A stretch of 64,000 nt of DNA, taken from positions 62,001 through 126,000 of the forward strand of contig NZ_JAMQOT010000001.1 of assembly GCF_029502005.1 (NCBI RefSeq), read 5' to 3'. This DNA comes from Natrinema salsiterrestre. GTDB lineage: Archaea > Halobacteriota > Halobacteria > Halobacteriales > Natrialbaceae. Shown piece by piece: positions 1-8,113 of this stretch (positions are counted from its first letter, which is position 1; every line of letters starts with the position of its first letter). The position numbers and the translations under genes were made by a program. Below the pieces are notes generated by a model. It made no database searches. It worked only from the letters and a program-made list of their open reading frames with translations, and was not told the DNA's origin.

Positions 1-1053
1 CAGTTAGACGAGGAGTACCTCGACACCCTCGAGAAGGGCGACGTCTTCGTTCTCGGCGGTGACAGCTTCGAGTACCGCTATCGGCGCGGCTCGAAGGTCT
101 ACGTCGACCGCACGAGCGCCCGTCCCACCGTTCCGTCGTGGTACTCCGAACGGCTCCCGCTGTCGTACGACCTCGGCCGCGAGATCCTCGCGTTTCAGGG
201 CGACCTCCTCGAGCGCTACGTGGCCGGCGGCCCGCCGCGGGTCCGCGCCTGGCTCCGGGAGTTCCCGCTCGACGACGACAGCGTGCGGGCGATCGCCCGG
301 CTGTTCGACCACCAGATCCAGTACGCCGGGACGGAGAGCGTGAGTACGACCGATCGGCTGGCGATCGAAGTCGTCCGCGATCGCGACGAGTACGAACGCC
401 ACTACTACGTCCACTCGACGTACGGCCGCAAGGTCAACGACGGACTCTCGCGACTGCTCGCCTACCGCTGTGCCCAGGAGGCGACGGCGAACGTCCGCGT
501 GGCCGTCGCGGACAACGGGTTCGTCCTCTCCATGCCGCTGAACCGGAAAGTCGACATCGACGGGATCGTCGCGGACCTCGAGGCCGAGCAGGTCCGCGAC
601 GATCTCCGCGCATCGCTCTCGGGCACCGACCTGCTCCAGCGGTACTTCCGGATCAACGCGACCCGCTCGCTGATGATCCTCAAGCGCTACAAGGGCTACG
701 AGAAGTCCGCGAGCGAACAGCAGGTCTCCAGCGAGATGCTGCTGGGCTTCGCCGAGGACCTCGAGAACTTCGCCGTAATCGAGGAGACCTACCGCGAGAT
801 CCTCGAGGACAAACTGAACGTGGCCGAGATCGAGGCCATCGTCGATGCGATCGATTCGGGCGGGCTCGACGTGTCACGGCAACTCCTCGATTCGCCGACG
901 CCGCGGGCGTTCGGCCTCGCGACGCTGTCGGCCAGCGACGTGGTCCTCGCCGAGGACGAGAGCGCCGCGCTCCAGTCGTTCCACGAGGACGTCCTCGCGG
1001 AGATCGGCGGGGAGTCACTCGACGGGCTGTCGACGAGTTCGGACCCCGAGTAG
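1..1053 (+). CDS. Lhr-like ATP-dependent helicase, C-terminal fragment
   Basis: The reading frame is open from base 1, so the N-terminal helicase core lies outside the window; about 350 C-terminal residues are visible. The segment matches the region after the RecA folds of large haloarchaeal Lhr-like DEAD/DEAH helicases: a beta-rich stretch (VFVLGGDSFEYRYRRG), then the conserved TARPTVPSWYSERLPLSYDLG-type region, RYF-INATR, and LKRYKGYEKSA. These enzymes are ATP-dependent 3'-5' DNA/RNA unwinding enzymes thought to act in repair. The assignment comes from recalled family resemblance only, because no Walker motifs fall inside the window. Its last residues are acidic and Ser-rich. Confidence 0.8.
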   Translation, partial: QLDEEYLDTLEKGDVFVLGGDSFEYRYRRGSKVYVDRTSARPTVPSWYSERLPLSYDLGREILAFQGDLLERYVAGGPPRVRAWLREFPLDDDSVRAIARLFDHQIQYAGTESVSTTDRLAIEVVRDRDEYERHYYVHSTYGRKVNDGLSRLLAYRCAQEATANVRVAVADNGFVLSMPLNRKVDIDGIVADLEAEQVRDDLRASLSGTDLLQRYFRINATRSLMILKRYKGYEKSASEQQVSSEMLLGFAEDLENFAVIEETYREILEDKLNVAEIEAIVDAIDSGGLDVSRQLLDSPTPRAFGLATLSASDVVLAEDESAALQSFHEDVLAEIGGESLDGLSTSSDPE

Positions 1054-1186
1054 CAACCGCCGGGTGTCGTTCCGACGAGCGTTCGGCCACTGCGGCCCGC
1101 ATCAGTCACTCGTCGTCCCGGTTTCGGAACACCGGATCGGTTAACAGCGGTAGTCCTCTCCCAAACTGACTTTATGTTGGAAACTG

Positions 1187-1208
1187 AATTGGCGGTGTGT
1201 CACCAATT
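1187..1208. promoter_or_regulatory. Inverted repeat AATTGG-N10-CCAATT upstream of the hydrolase gene
   Basis: Perfect 6-bp arms (1187-1192 and 1203-1208) are separated by 10 bp, about 105 bp before the alpha/beta hydrolase start. A TTTAT-like element lies just upstream near 1170. The spacing of one helical turn between arm starts and ends suits a dimeric regulator, perhaps the winged-helix protein encoded at 2199. Function is inferred from symmetry and position only. Confidence 0.3.
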
Positions 1209-1313
1209 ATGGTGCGAGAGCAATTCACATCGTCCGGCCGTGCGAGCCAGTCTCGACGAATCGACGACACGAACCGGGTCTCAACAGCGGCGTCGGTAGA
1301 CGGGGGGAACTGA

Positions 1314-2168
1314 ATGGTCGATCACGAAACCTGGAGCGAGGAGCAGGCGTCGACGACGGTCTCGGTCGACGGACACGACCTCGAGGTCGCCTATCACAAC
1401 GATGGCCCGGCCCAGAGCGACGAGCCGCCGGTCGTCTTCGTCCACGGCATTCCCACGTGGTCGTTCCTCTGGCGGGACATCGTTCCCGCGGTCGCCGAGG
1501 ACCGACGCACCATCGCCCCCGACATGGTCGGCTACGGCAACTCCGCGATGCGCGACGGGTTCGACCGGTCGATCCGCGCTCAGGAGGAGATGCTCGCGGC
1601 GCTGCTCGACGATCTCGACGTCGAGGAGATCGCACTGGTCGCCCACGACATCGGCGGCGGCGTCGCGTTGCGATTCGCGGCGCACAATCCCGAGATGGTC
1701 GACCAGCTCGTCCTCTCGAACGCCGTCTGTTACGACTCCTGGCCGGTCGAGTTCGTCTCGAACCTGGGCCTCCCGTCGACCGCCGATCTCGAGCGGGAGG
1801 AACTCGAGGGTCGCCTCGACGCGGCGTTCGTCGAGGGGGCCTACGGCGAGGCCGATCCCGAGTTCGTCGACGGAATGAAAGCCCCGTGGCTGACCGACGA
1901 GGGTCACCTGTCGCTCGTTCGCAACGCCGTCTCGACGAACACGAACCACACGACGGAAATCGATTACGGCGCGATCACCGCGGAGACGCTCCTGCTGTGG
2001 GGCGAAGACGACGTTATGCAGCCGTACGGCTACGCCGAGCGACTGGCCGGAGACATCGCGGACGCCGAACTCGCGCCGCTGTCTGACGCCTACCACTGGG
2101 TTCCCGAGGACCGATCGGACGCGTACGCCGACCGCCTCCGCGAGTTCCTCGGCGAGGCACAGGCGTAA
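1314..2168 (+). CDS. Alpha/beta hydrolase, haloalkane dehalogenase/epoxide hydrolase type
   Basis: A 284-residue single-domain alpha/beta hydrolase. The oxyanion-hole motif VFVHGIPTWSFLW is near residue 42, the nucleophile elbow VAHDIGGG is near residue 108, the acid region LLLWGEDD is near residue 225, and the base His sits in DAYHWVPED near residue 260. The nucleophile position is Asp rather than Ser, as in haloalkane dehalogenases and soluble epoxide hydrolases, so an ester-forming mechanism on halides or epoxides is possible; the substrate is not predictable. A purine-rich stretch precedes the ATG. It is followed 30 bp later by a winged-helix regulator, so the two are probably co-transcribed. 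Confidence 0.85.
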   Translation: MVDHETWSEEQASTTVSVDGHDLEVAYHNDGPAQSDEPPVVFVHGIPTWSFLWRDIVPAVAEDRRTIAPDMVGYGNSAMRDGFDRSIRAQEEMLAALLDDLDVEEIALVAHDIGGGVALRFAAHNPEMVDQLVLSNAVCYDSWPVEFVSNLGLPSTADLEREELEGRLDAAFVEGAYGEADPEFVDGMKAPWLTDEGHLSLVRNAVSTNTNHTTEIDYGAITAETLLLWGEDDVMQPYGYAERLAGDIADAELAPLSDAYHWVPEDRSDAYADRLREFLGEAQA

Positions 2169-2198
2169 CAGTATGACAGTCACGACTGCCGTGATACC

Positions 2199-2723
2199 AT
2201 GAGTGACGAACCACCGAACTGGGAGTTCAAGGATCGCGATATCGCGATCCTCAGCGAACTCTCGAACGATCCGCAGCTGTCTTCCCGTGAGCTGACGCAG
2301 GTGCTCGAACGCGACTACGGCATCGACGTCTCGCACGTCACCGTCAGCGAGTCGATCCGGCGGATGCGCGACGAGGGGGTCTTCCGCGAGGCGATCATTC
2401 CGAACGAGGAGTACTACATCTTCGCGCTGTTCGAGTTCAAATTCAATCCCGAACACTTCGCGGACCACTGGCGCGAGGCGATGGAGTACATCAAGGCCGA
2501 CAAACACACCCTGTTCTTCTTCCTCTCGGACGGGGAGTATCAGTGGAAAACGGTGATGATGTTCCGCGACCGACAGGAGATCTCGCAGTGGATCCACGAC
2601 TGCTATCGGGACTACGGGGAAGTCATCGCGAACATTCGGAACTCGGCGGTCCACAACGTCCTCAAGTTCCAGACGGATCCGCGGATCTTCGAGGAACTCG
2701 CCGACGAACGCAACGAGCGGTGA
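2199..2723 (+). CDS. Winged-helix transcriptional regulator (Lrp/AsnC-like N-terminus)
   Basis: A 174-residue cytoplasmic protein. Residues 10-60 form a winged helix-turn-helix: DRDIAILSELSNDPQLSSREL, then VTVSESIRRMRDEGVF as the likely recognition helix and wing. The remaining 110 residues form an alpha/beta domain rich in aromatic residues (HTLFFFLSDGEYQWKTV) that may bind a ligand or dimerise. It follows the hydrolase gene by 30 bp and is convergent with the MaoC/PaaI/HADH operon. Its position between acyl-CoA genes suggests control of that local metabolism. DNA binding is well supported by the HTH; the target is inferred. Confidence 0.8.
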   Translation: MSDEPPNWEFKDRDIAILSELSNDPQLSSRELTQVLERDYGIDVSHVTVSESIRRMRDEGVFREAIIPNEEYYIFALFEFKFNPEHFADHWREAMEYIKADKHTLFFFLSDGEYQWKTVMMFRDRQEISQWIHDCYRDYGEVIANIRNSAVHNVLKFQTDPRIFEELADERNER

Positions 2724-2742
2724 CCGCCCGCCGGGAGCCCGT

Positions 2743-3186
2743 TCACTCGACTAAGGTCAGCATCTCACACGAGAGCGCGACCTCGCCGTCGTCCGTCAGG
2801 AGCTGCGTTTCGTAACGGACGACGCCGTTCCCGACCGGATGATCCTTCGGCGTCTTCTCGACCAGGGTCGACTCCGCGTGGACCGAGGTCCCCATCGTGA
2901 CGGGGCTGGTAAACCGGAGCGAGTCGACGCCGTAGAACGCGACCACGTCGGGGCGCTCGTGGCGGTACTGCCAGAGCAACCCGGAGGTGACCGCGAACAG
3001 CAGGGCTCCGTGGGCGATCGGCTCGCCGAAATCGGTGTCCGCGGTGTGTTCCTCGCTCAGGTGTAACGGGTTGAAGTCGCCGCTGACGCCCGCGAAGTTG
3101 CGCACGTCCGCCTCGGTGATCGTCCGGGAGTGGGTGATCACTTCGTGACCGACCTCGAGGTCCGCGAATCGGAGCGACACGGTCAC
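2743..3186 (-). CDS. MaoC-like (R)-specific enoyl-CoA hydratase
   Basis: A 147-residue hot-dog protein with the hydratase-2 signature around residues 33-50, VSGDFNPLHLSEEHTA, including the catalytic Asp and His pair, followed by FGEPIAHGAL. Proteins of this family hydrate trans-2-enoyl-CoA to (R)-3-hydroxyacyl-CoA, feeding beta-oxidation or polyhydroxyalkanoate synthesis. Its ATG overlaps the stop of the PaaI gene by 4 bp (ATGA), which indicates translational coupling in an operon HADH-ECH, PaaI, MaoC reading leftward. Length is normal for a single-domain archaeal MaoC protein. Chain-length preference cannot be read from sequence. Confidence 0.9.
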   Translation of the reverse strand: MTVSLRFADLEVGHEVITHSRTITEADVRNFAGVSGDFNPLHLSEEHTADTDFGEPIAHGALLFAVTSGLLWQYRHERPDVVAFYGVDSLRFTSPVTMGTSVHAESTLVEKTPKDHPVGNGVVRYETQLLTDDGEVALSCEMLTLVE

Positions 3187-3638
3187 TCGCCCCCCATGCC
3201 GTCGCGGAACAATCGATACGTGGTACGGCCGACGGCGGCTTCACCGTCGGCACCCGTGACGGACACCTCGGTGACGCCGGTCGAGCCGCCCGCCCTGAGC
3301 ACCTCGGCTTCGGCTCGCAGGTCGCCGGTCGCCGGCCGCAGATACGAGACGTTGAGATCGGTCGTCGTCAGGAAGGCCTCGCTGGGCTTTTCGAACGTCG
3401 TCCGCAGGGCGAACGCGCTCGAGGTGTCGATCAGCGTCGCGACGATGCCGCCGTGGACCGGATCGTGGCCGTCGTTGCCGACCGGGTTCTCGAAGTCCTC
3501 GTTCCGCTCGATCACCAGGACCGCGCGTCCGTCCTCGAGGTGGTCGACCTCGACGTCGAGCCACGAGAGGTAGCCGTGGCGCTGGACGAACGACTCCCAT
3601 TCCGGCCAACCCGACGCATCGACCGGTCCGTCGCTCAT
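3183..3638 (-). CDS. PaaI-family acyl-CoA thioesterase
   Basis: A 151-residue single hot-dog domain. The motif HGGIVATLIDTSSAFALRT near residues 80-98 is typical of PaaI/YbdB thioesterases, where the HGG turn and the following acidic residue on the helix form the active site. The family hydrolyses aryl- or medium-chain acyl-CoA to release CoA. It starts 1 bp after the HADH-ECH stop codon and overlaps the MaoC gene, so it is the middle gene of a three-gene operon. It is likely to release stalled CoA intermediates of the same pathway. Confidence 0.88.
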   Translation of the reverse strand: MSDGPVDASGWPEWESFVQRHGYLSWLDVEVDHLEDGRAVLVIERNEDFENPVGNDGHDPVHGGIVATLIDTSSAFALRTTFEKPSEAFLTTTDLNVSYLRPATGDLRAEAEVLRAGGSTGVTEVSVTGADGEAAVGRTTYRLFRDGMGGE

Positions 3639-3639
3639 C

Positions 3640-5592
3640 TCACTCGCCCTCGAACTCGGGCTCGCGGTCCTCCGCGAACGCGGCGGTGCCCTCCAGCACG
3701 TCGTCCGTGCTCGAGAGGAGGCCGAAGCCCTGGCTCTCCATGGCGAGTGCGGCGTCGAGGCTGGCGTCCTGCCCCTGGTTCATGACCTTCTTGGCGACCT
3801 TGAGACCGATCGGCGGGCCGTTGCGGAGATCGTCGAGGAACTCCTCGACGGTGTCGTCGAAGTCATCCCGCTCGACGGAGCGATTGATCAGGCCCCAGTC
3901 CTCGGCGCGGTCGGCGTCGATGTGGTTGCCGCGGAAGACCAGTTCCTTCGCGCGGGTCTCCCCGAGGATGCGGGTGAGTCGCTGGGTGCCGCCGCCGCCG
4001 GGAATCAGGCCGAGACCGATTTCGGGCGCGCCGAAGGACGAGCGCTCGGTCGCGATCCGCAGGTCGGCGGCCAGCGCGAGTTCGAGGCCGCCGCCGAGAC
4101 AGAAGCCGTCGATCTTCGCGACGACGGGCCGCGGGAAGTCGTTGACCGTCTCGAACCCGGGCGTGACGTCCATCATATCGGTCGGGGCCGTGTCGGCGAA
4201 GCCGGAGATGTCCGCACCGGCGCTGAACGCGCGGTCGCCCGATCCCTCGATCGTCGCGACCCGAACGTCGTCGGTGTCGACCGAGGAGAACAGGTCGTCG
4301 ATCTCCCCGAGCAGGTCCTCCGAGAGCGCGTTCATCCGGGACGGCCGATCGAGCTCGACCGCGAGAACGCCGTCCTCGAGCTCGTAGTTCAGGTCGTGGT
4401 AGGGGCCGAGCTCGTCGTCACCGTAGTCGTAGAAGCCGGCACCGGCCGCCTCGCCGGTCTTGCCCTCCGCGACGAGTTGCTCGAGGTAGGGATGTGGCTC
4501 GAACCGATCCTCGCCGGTCTCCTCGTAGAGCGTCTCGAGCTTCTCGAGGACCTTGTCGAGACCGATCTTGTCGCCGCGTCGGCAGATGCCCTCGGGGAAG
4601 CCCAGCCCGAGCTGGACGCCCGTGTCGACTTCCTCGGGGGTCGCGACGTCCTCGCCGACGAGGAAGGCCGCGCGATTTATCATGCGGGCCTCGACGCGGA
4701 GCCAGTCGAAGTCGCCCGCGTCCTCGGGCTCGTAGTCGGCGCCGTCGCCGTCCTCGTAGTCGTAGAACCCTTTGCCGGTCTTCTGGCCGAGGTCGCCGGC
4801 CTCGACCTTCTCTTCCGTGATCGGCGGGATCGGGCTGCCGCCCTCCTTGCGGACGTGGTAGCCGACGTCGATGCCGGTGAGGTCGCCGAGTTCGAACGGC
4901 CCCATCGGGTAGCCCCGCTCGTGGGCCATCGTCGCGTCGGCCTCGCGGATCGTCGCCTCGCCGTTCGAGACCATGAAGGCGGGTTCGCCGCCGAAGGGTC
5001 CGACGATGGTGTTGACGACGAAGCCGCGGACGTCCTTGCGGACGTAGATCGGCGTCTTGCCGATCGACTCGACCCACTCGTAGCCGGCCTCGGCGGCCTC
5101 GTCGCTCGTGTCCTCGCCGTAGATGACCTCGACGAGGTCCATCTTCACCGGCGGGTTGAAGAAGTGCAGGCCGAGCACGCGCTCGGGCGTGTCGACGGCC
5201 TCCGCGATGTCCGAGATCGGCAGGCTCGAGGTGTTCGTCGCCAGCAGCGTGTCGCCGCTGGTGTACTCCTCGAGGTCGGTGAAGATCTCGTGTTTCAGGT
5301 CGAGGTCCTCGGGTGCGGCCTCGATGACGAGGTCGGCGTCGGCGACGGCCTCCTCGAGATCCGTCGTCGTGTCGATCCGGGAGAGAATCTCGTCGGCCGA
5401 TTCGTCGATCATCTCCTTCTCCTCGAGTTTCCGCAGACTCCATTCGATCGACTCGTAGCCGTCGTCGACGAACTCGTCTTTGATGTCCCGCATCGTGACG
5501 TCGTAGCCGGCCATGGCCGTTACTTCGGTGATACCGTGCCCCATGTTCCCCGCGCCGAGAACCGCAACGCGGTCAATGGTTTCGAGTGACAT
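3640..5592 (-). CDS. 3-hydroxyacyl-CoA dehydrogenase / enoyl-CoA hydratase fusion
   Basis: A 650-residue bifunctional beta-oxidation enzyme. Residues 8-180 form the NAD-binding domain (VAVLGAGNMGHG, GxGxxG at 13-18), about 185-390 the HCDH C-terminal domains with a duplicated GFYDY end motif, and about 400-650 a crotonase-fold enoyl-CoA hydratase with FSAGADISGF and the oxyanion-hole region CLGGGLELALAAD followed by GLIPGGGGTQRL. The order dehydrogenase then hydratase is the reverse of bacterial FadB and is usual in archaea. I chose the ATG at 5592, directly before the conserved LETIDRVAV start; an in-frame ATG at 5616 adds eight residues. Much longer upstream frames are not credible. It heads an operon with PaaI and MaoC. 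Confidence 0.93.
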   Translation of the reverse strand: MSLETIDRVAVLGAGNMGHGITEVTAMAGYDVTMRDIKDEFVDDGYESIEWSLRKLEEKEMIDESADEILSRIDTTTDLEEAVADADLVIEAAPEDLDLKHEIFTDLEEYTSGDTLLATNTSSLPISDIAEAVDTPERVLGLHFFNPPVKMDLVEVIYGEDTSDEAAEAGYEWVESIGKTPIYVRKDVRGFVVNTIVGPFGGEPAFMVSNGEATIREADATMAHERGYPMGPFELGDLTGIDVGYHVRKEGGSPIPPITEEKVEAGDLGQKTGKGFYDYEDGDGADYEPEDAGDFDWLRVEARMINRAAFLVGEDVATPEEVDTGVQLGLGFPEGICRRGDKIGLDKVLEKLETLYEETGEDRFEPHPYLEQLVAEGKTGEAAGAGFYDYGDDELGPYHDLNYELEDGVLAVELDRPSRMNALSEDLLGEIDDLFSSVDTDDVRVATIEGSGDRAFSAGADISGFADTAPTDMMDVTPGFETVNDFPRPVVAKIDGFCLGGGLELALAADLRIATERSSFGAPEIGLGLIPGGGGTQRLTRILGETRAKELVFRGNHIDADRAEDWGLINRSVERDDFDDTVEEFLDDLRNGPPIGLKVAKKVMNQGQDASLDAALAMESQGFGLLSSTDDVLEGTAAFAEDREPEFEGE

Positions 5593-6096
5593 GGTCGTGT
5601 TGTCTATCGGGGACATCTTAATACCACCGAACCAGATTAGCAATGTTAAGCCGGTTGTCTGCCGTTGTTCAGCACGTACACCGATTCGGGCGTGGAATGA
5701 ACGGCGGTAATAGTGACTCGATTTCGTGACACGCCGGTCGGTCGATGGCAGCCGCCGAGGCGACGACGGGTCGATTTCGACGGGACGTGATCGCGGTCGG
5801 GGTCCGGTCTCGAGAGACCGCTGCTCGGGCAGCCATTCGGACGGTCCACAGTCGCCCGGACGCCCCACGGAGAGATCCGCTACGTTGTCGCGCGATGCCT
5901 GTCGAGAAAGCCCGACATGCCGGCGGCACTGAATCGCCACGCCCTCCCCAGCCGATTCGCTCGCTCACTCCGTTCGCTCACTCATCCCTCGCGGCGATCG
6001 AACCGCGACTCCGTCGCGGTTCAGCGCGCCGGCAGTGTCCAGTCCAGCCGCTAGACGGGTGTCCGGCACGAAAACGAAACCGCGACTCGAGCCCCG
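5593..6096. other. Non-coding interval with a strong hairpin
   Basis: About 500 bp lie between the HADH-ECH start and the phosphotransferase stop. The right part holds repetitive CGCTCGCTCACTCCG-type sequence common in haloarchaeal intergenic DNA, and a perfect hairpin at 6000-6022. The left part should carry the HADH-ECH promoter; a TTAATA-like element lies about 35 bp upstream of its ATG. I see no convincing gene. Confidence 0.6.
6000..6022. terminator. Perfect 10-bp hairpin downstream of the phosphotransferase gene
   Basis: The arms GAACCGCGAC (6000-6009) and GTCGCGGTTC (6013-6022) are exact complements around a 3-nt loop. It sits 75 bp past the stop of the leftward phosphotransferase gene. 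It could terminate or stabilise that transcript, but there is no clear T-run and archaeal termination does not require a hairpin. It may instead be a dispersed palindromic repeat. Confidence 0.4.
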
Positions 6097-7158
6097 CTAC
6101 AGCGGCTCGTCGCCCTCGATGATGCGCTTCGCTCGCGCGGCCAGTGCCGGGACGCGGTCTTCCATCTTCGGGTACATCGGGTCGTCGCTGTTGCCCTCGA
6201 GGTAGCGACGGAAGAACATCTCGCCGAGGCCGGCGAGTTTGTAGACGGCCAGCGCGCGGTAGAAGCGCTCGTGTTCGAACTCGTAGCCGGTTCGGTCCTC
6301 CCAGCGGTCGACCAGTTCGCGGCGGGTCGGATACCCCTCCTGTTCCATGAAGCGGGTGACCAGTTCCGGGATCTCCGGGTCGGGATCCTTGGAATCGCGC
6401 CAGTAGGAGAGCATCCAGCCCAGATCGGCACGCGGGTCGCCGAGGGTGGCCATCTCCCAGTCGAAGACGCCGACGAGTTCCGGCGGCGTCCCGGGACCGA
6501 ACATGACGTTGTCGAGCTTGTAGTCCCCGTGGACGAGGGTGTGGGGGTGCTCCTCGGGAACGTTGTCCCGGAGCCAGTCGCCGACCTCGTGGAGGTCCGG
6601 AATTTCCCGCTCGTCCTCGGTGACCTCGAACGCCCACGAGAGCTGTTTCCCCCAGCGATCGACCTGCCGCTGCGTGTAGCCCGCGGGGCGGCCGAACTCG
6701 CCGAGCCCGATCGCCTCGTAGTCGAGATCGTGGATCTTCGCCAGGTTGTCCACGAGTTCCTCGCCGATCCGACGGCGGTGGTCGGGGTCTGCGAACCGCT
6801 CGGGTTCGCCCTCTCGCAGGACGTCGCCCTCGAGCTGGTCCATCACGTAGAAGTCGCTGCCGATGACGTCGTGGTCCTCGCAGGCGAGGATCGGTTTCGC
6901 CACCGGGACGTCGGTGTCGGCGACCGCGTTCGTCACGCGGTACTCGCGGAGGACGTCGTGTGCCGTGTCGGCCGTTTCGCCCGGCGGCGGCCGCCGAATG
7001 ACGAGTTCGCGGTCGCCCCAGGAGACGAACAGCGTCTCGTTCGAGTGGCCCTCCTGGTGGCGTTCGATCTCGTAGTCGTCGACCGAACCGAGGTGGTCTT
7101 CCAGATACGCGACCAGTGCGTCCTCGTCGACGAGGCGCTCGTAGTAGTTCTCGCTCAT
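6097..7158 (-). CDS. Phosphotransferase family protein (ACAD10/11 N-terminal-like)
   Basis: A 353-residue APH/choline-kinase-fold protein. The nucleotide-binding half has GHSNETLFVSWGDRELVIRRPP near residues 38-60. The catalytic loop LVHGDYKLDNVMF is near residue 203 and the metal-binding FDWEMATLGDP near residue 225. Proteins of this type next to acyl-CoA genes resemble the kinase domain of mammalian ACAD10/ACAD11, which phosphorylates 4-hydroxyacids or 4-hydroxyacyl-CoA before dehydration. The surrounding HADH-ECH, MaoC and thioesterase genes support a role in unusual fatty-acid degradation. The exact substrate is inferred, not shown. Confidence 0.85.
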   Translation of the reverse strand: MSENYYERLVDEDALVAYLEDHLGSVDDYEIERHQEGHSNETLFVSWGDRELVIRRPPPGETADTAHDVLREYRVTNAVADTDVPVAKPILACEDHDVIGSDFYVMDQLEGDVLREGEPERFADPDHRRRIGEELVDNLAKIHDLDYEAIGLGEFGRPAGYTQRQVDRWGKQLSWAFEVTEDEREIPDLHEVGDWLRDNVPEEHPHTLVHGDYKLDNVMFGPGTPPELVGVFDWEMATLGDPRADLGWMLSYWRDSKDPDPEIPELVTRFMEQEGYPTRRELVDRWEDRTGYEFEHERFYRALAVYKLAGLGEMFFRRYLEGNSDDPMYPKMEDRVPALAARAKRIIEGDEPL

Positions 7159-7390
7159 GGGAGGTGGGAATCGGTAGTTCCGGCGTCGCGGGTCGGTACG
7201 GTGTCGTCGCTTGCAGTTCGGTTCTCGGTGGGCATTGTCGTGTGCTACTATCTCTCCCCCTTAACGAAAATAGTTACGCCGTAAACTCTCTTTTACAATG
7301 TTTGGGCGCTGCAAGCTATCGAACGGCCCGAACACGTCCCGAGACCTCCTGATACTCGAGCGGTCGAGTTCCCGTCTCGGTCCGACGTCC

Positions 7391-8113
7391 TTACTCGTCT
7401 CGCGTCCCGTCGACGATCTCGAGAACCTCCGCGGGCGATTCGATCCGATAGGCCACTGCGGGGCCGTCGTCGGCACCGAACGCGACGCCGTGCATCCCCA
7501 TGTCGGCGGCCCCCCTGACGTCGTGATCGTAGCGATCGCCGATCATCAGGGACCGCTCGGGCGCGACGCCGGCCTTCTCGAGCGCCGTTTCGAACATCGC
7601 CGGATCGGGCTTGGTGCGCCCGACTTCCTCGGACGTGGTGATCGAGTCGAAGTGCTCGCGGACGCCGAACCGCTCGAGCATCGCCCGGCCCTCCGCGTCG
7701 TCGACGTCGCTGATGACGCCGACGTGGATGTCCCTGCCGGCGAGGCGTTCGATCGTCTCGGGAGCGCCCGCAATCGGCTCGATGGAGTCCTGGACGACGC
7801 CGTCGAAGTGGGGTTCCCACTCGTCCCGCGGAATCTCTTCGCCGACGATGGCTTCGACGCCCAGGTGATAGCCGTCGCGCGCGGACCGGAACGCCGTGCC
7901 GTCTCGCTCGCGGAAGTAGTCCCCGACGGTCGTCCGCCACGTGTCGATGGCCTCCTCGACCGTCGCGTCGACGCCGTCGCGCTCGCAGAGATCCGCGACG
8001 AACTCGGTGTGGGCCTCCTGCACGGAATCGAGCGCGAGGATGACGCCGCCGATGTCCCAGAAGACGGCCTCCCACTCGTCGGGACTGTCGGGAGCTTCCT
8101 CGTCGCCGCTCAT
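7391..8113 (-). CDS. HAD-superfamily hydrolase
   Basis: A 240-residue haloacid dehalogenase-like protein. Motif I is FWDIGGVIL near residue 15, with the nucleophile Asp but Gly at the usual +2 acid position, as in several DLGGV-type members. Motif II is VGVISDVDD, motif III the Lys in GRTKPDP, and motif IV MIGDRYDHDVRGA. The family mostly removes phosphate from small metabolites. I chose the ATG at 8113, whose ATGA overlaps the stop of the alpha-hydroxy-acid dehydrogenase by 4 bp; the longer frame starting at 8164 would overlap that gene further. Coupling suggests it dephosphorylates a related hydroxyacid, but this is inference. Confidence 0.87.
   Translation of the reverse strand: MSGDEEAPDSPDEWEAVFWDIGGVILALDSVQEAHTEFVADLCERDGVDATVEEAIDTWRTTVGDYFRERDGTAFRSARDGYHLGVEAIVGEEIPRDEWEPHFDGVVQDSIEPIAGAPETIERLAGRDIHVGVISDVDDAEGRAMLERFGVREHFDSITTSEEVGRTKPDPAMFETALEKAGVAPERSLMIGDRYDHDVRGAADMGMHGVAFGADDGPAVAYRIESPAEVLEIVDGTRDE

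Noticed and set aside
1173-1301. 42-codon frame with Cys residues before the hydrolase
   Set aside because: Its ATG overlaps the probable TATA element and the basic C-terminus is unlike haloarchaeal proteins.
3922-5589. Long open frame antisense to the HADH-ECH gene
   Set aside because: Sequence is Val/Asp/Arg-rich without motifs and mirrors codon bias of the real gene on the other strand.
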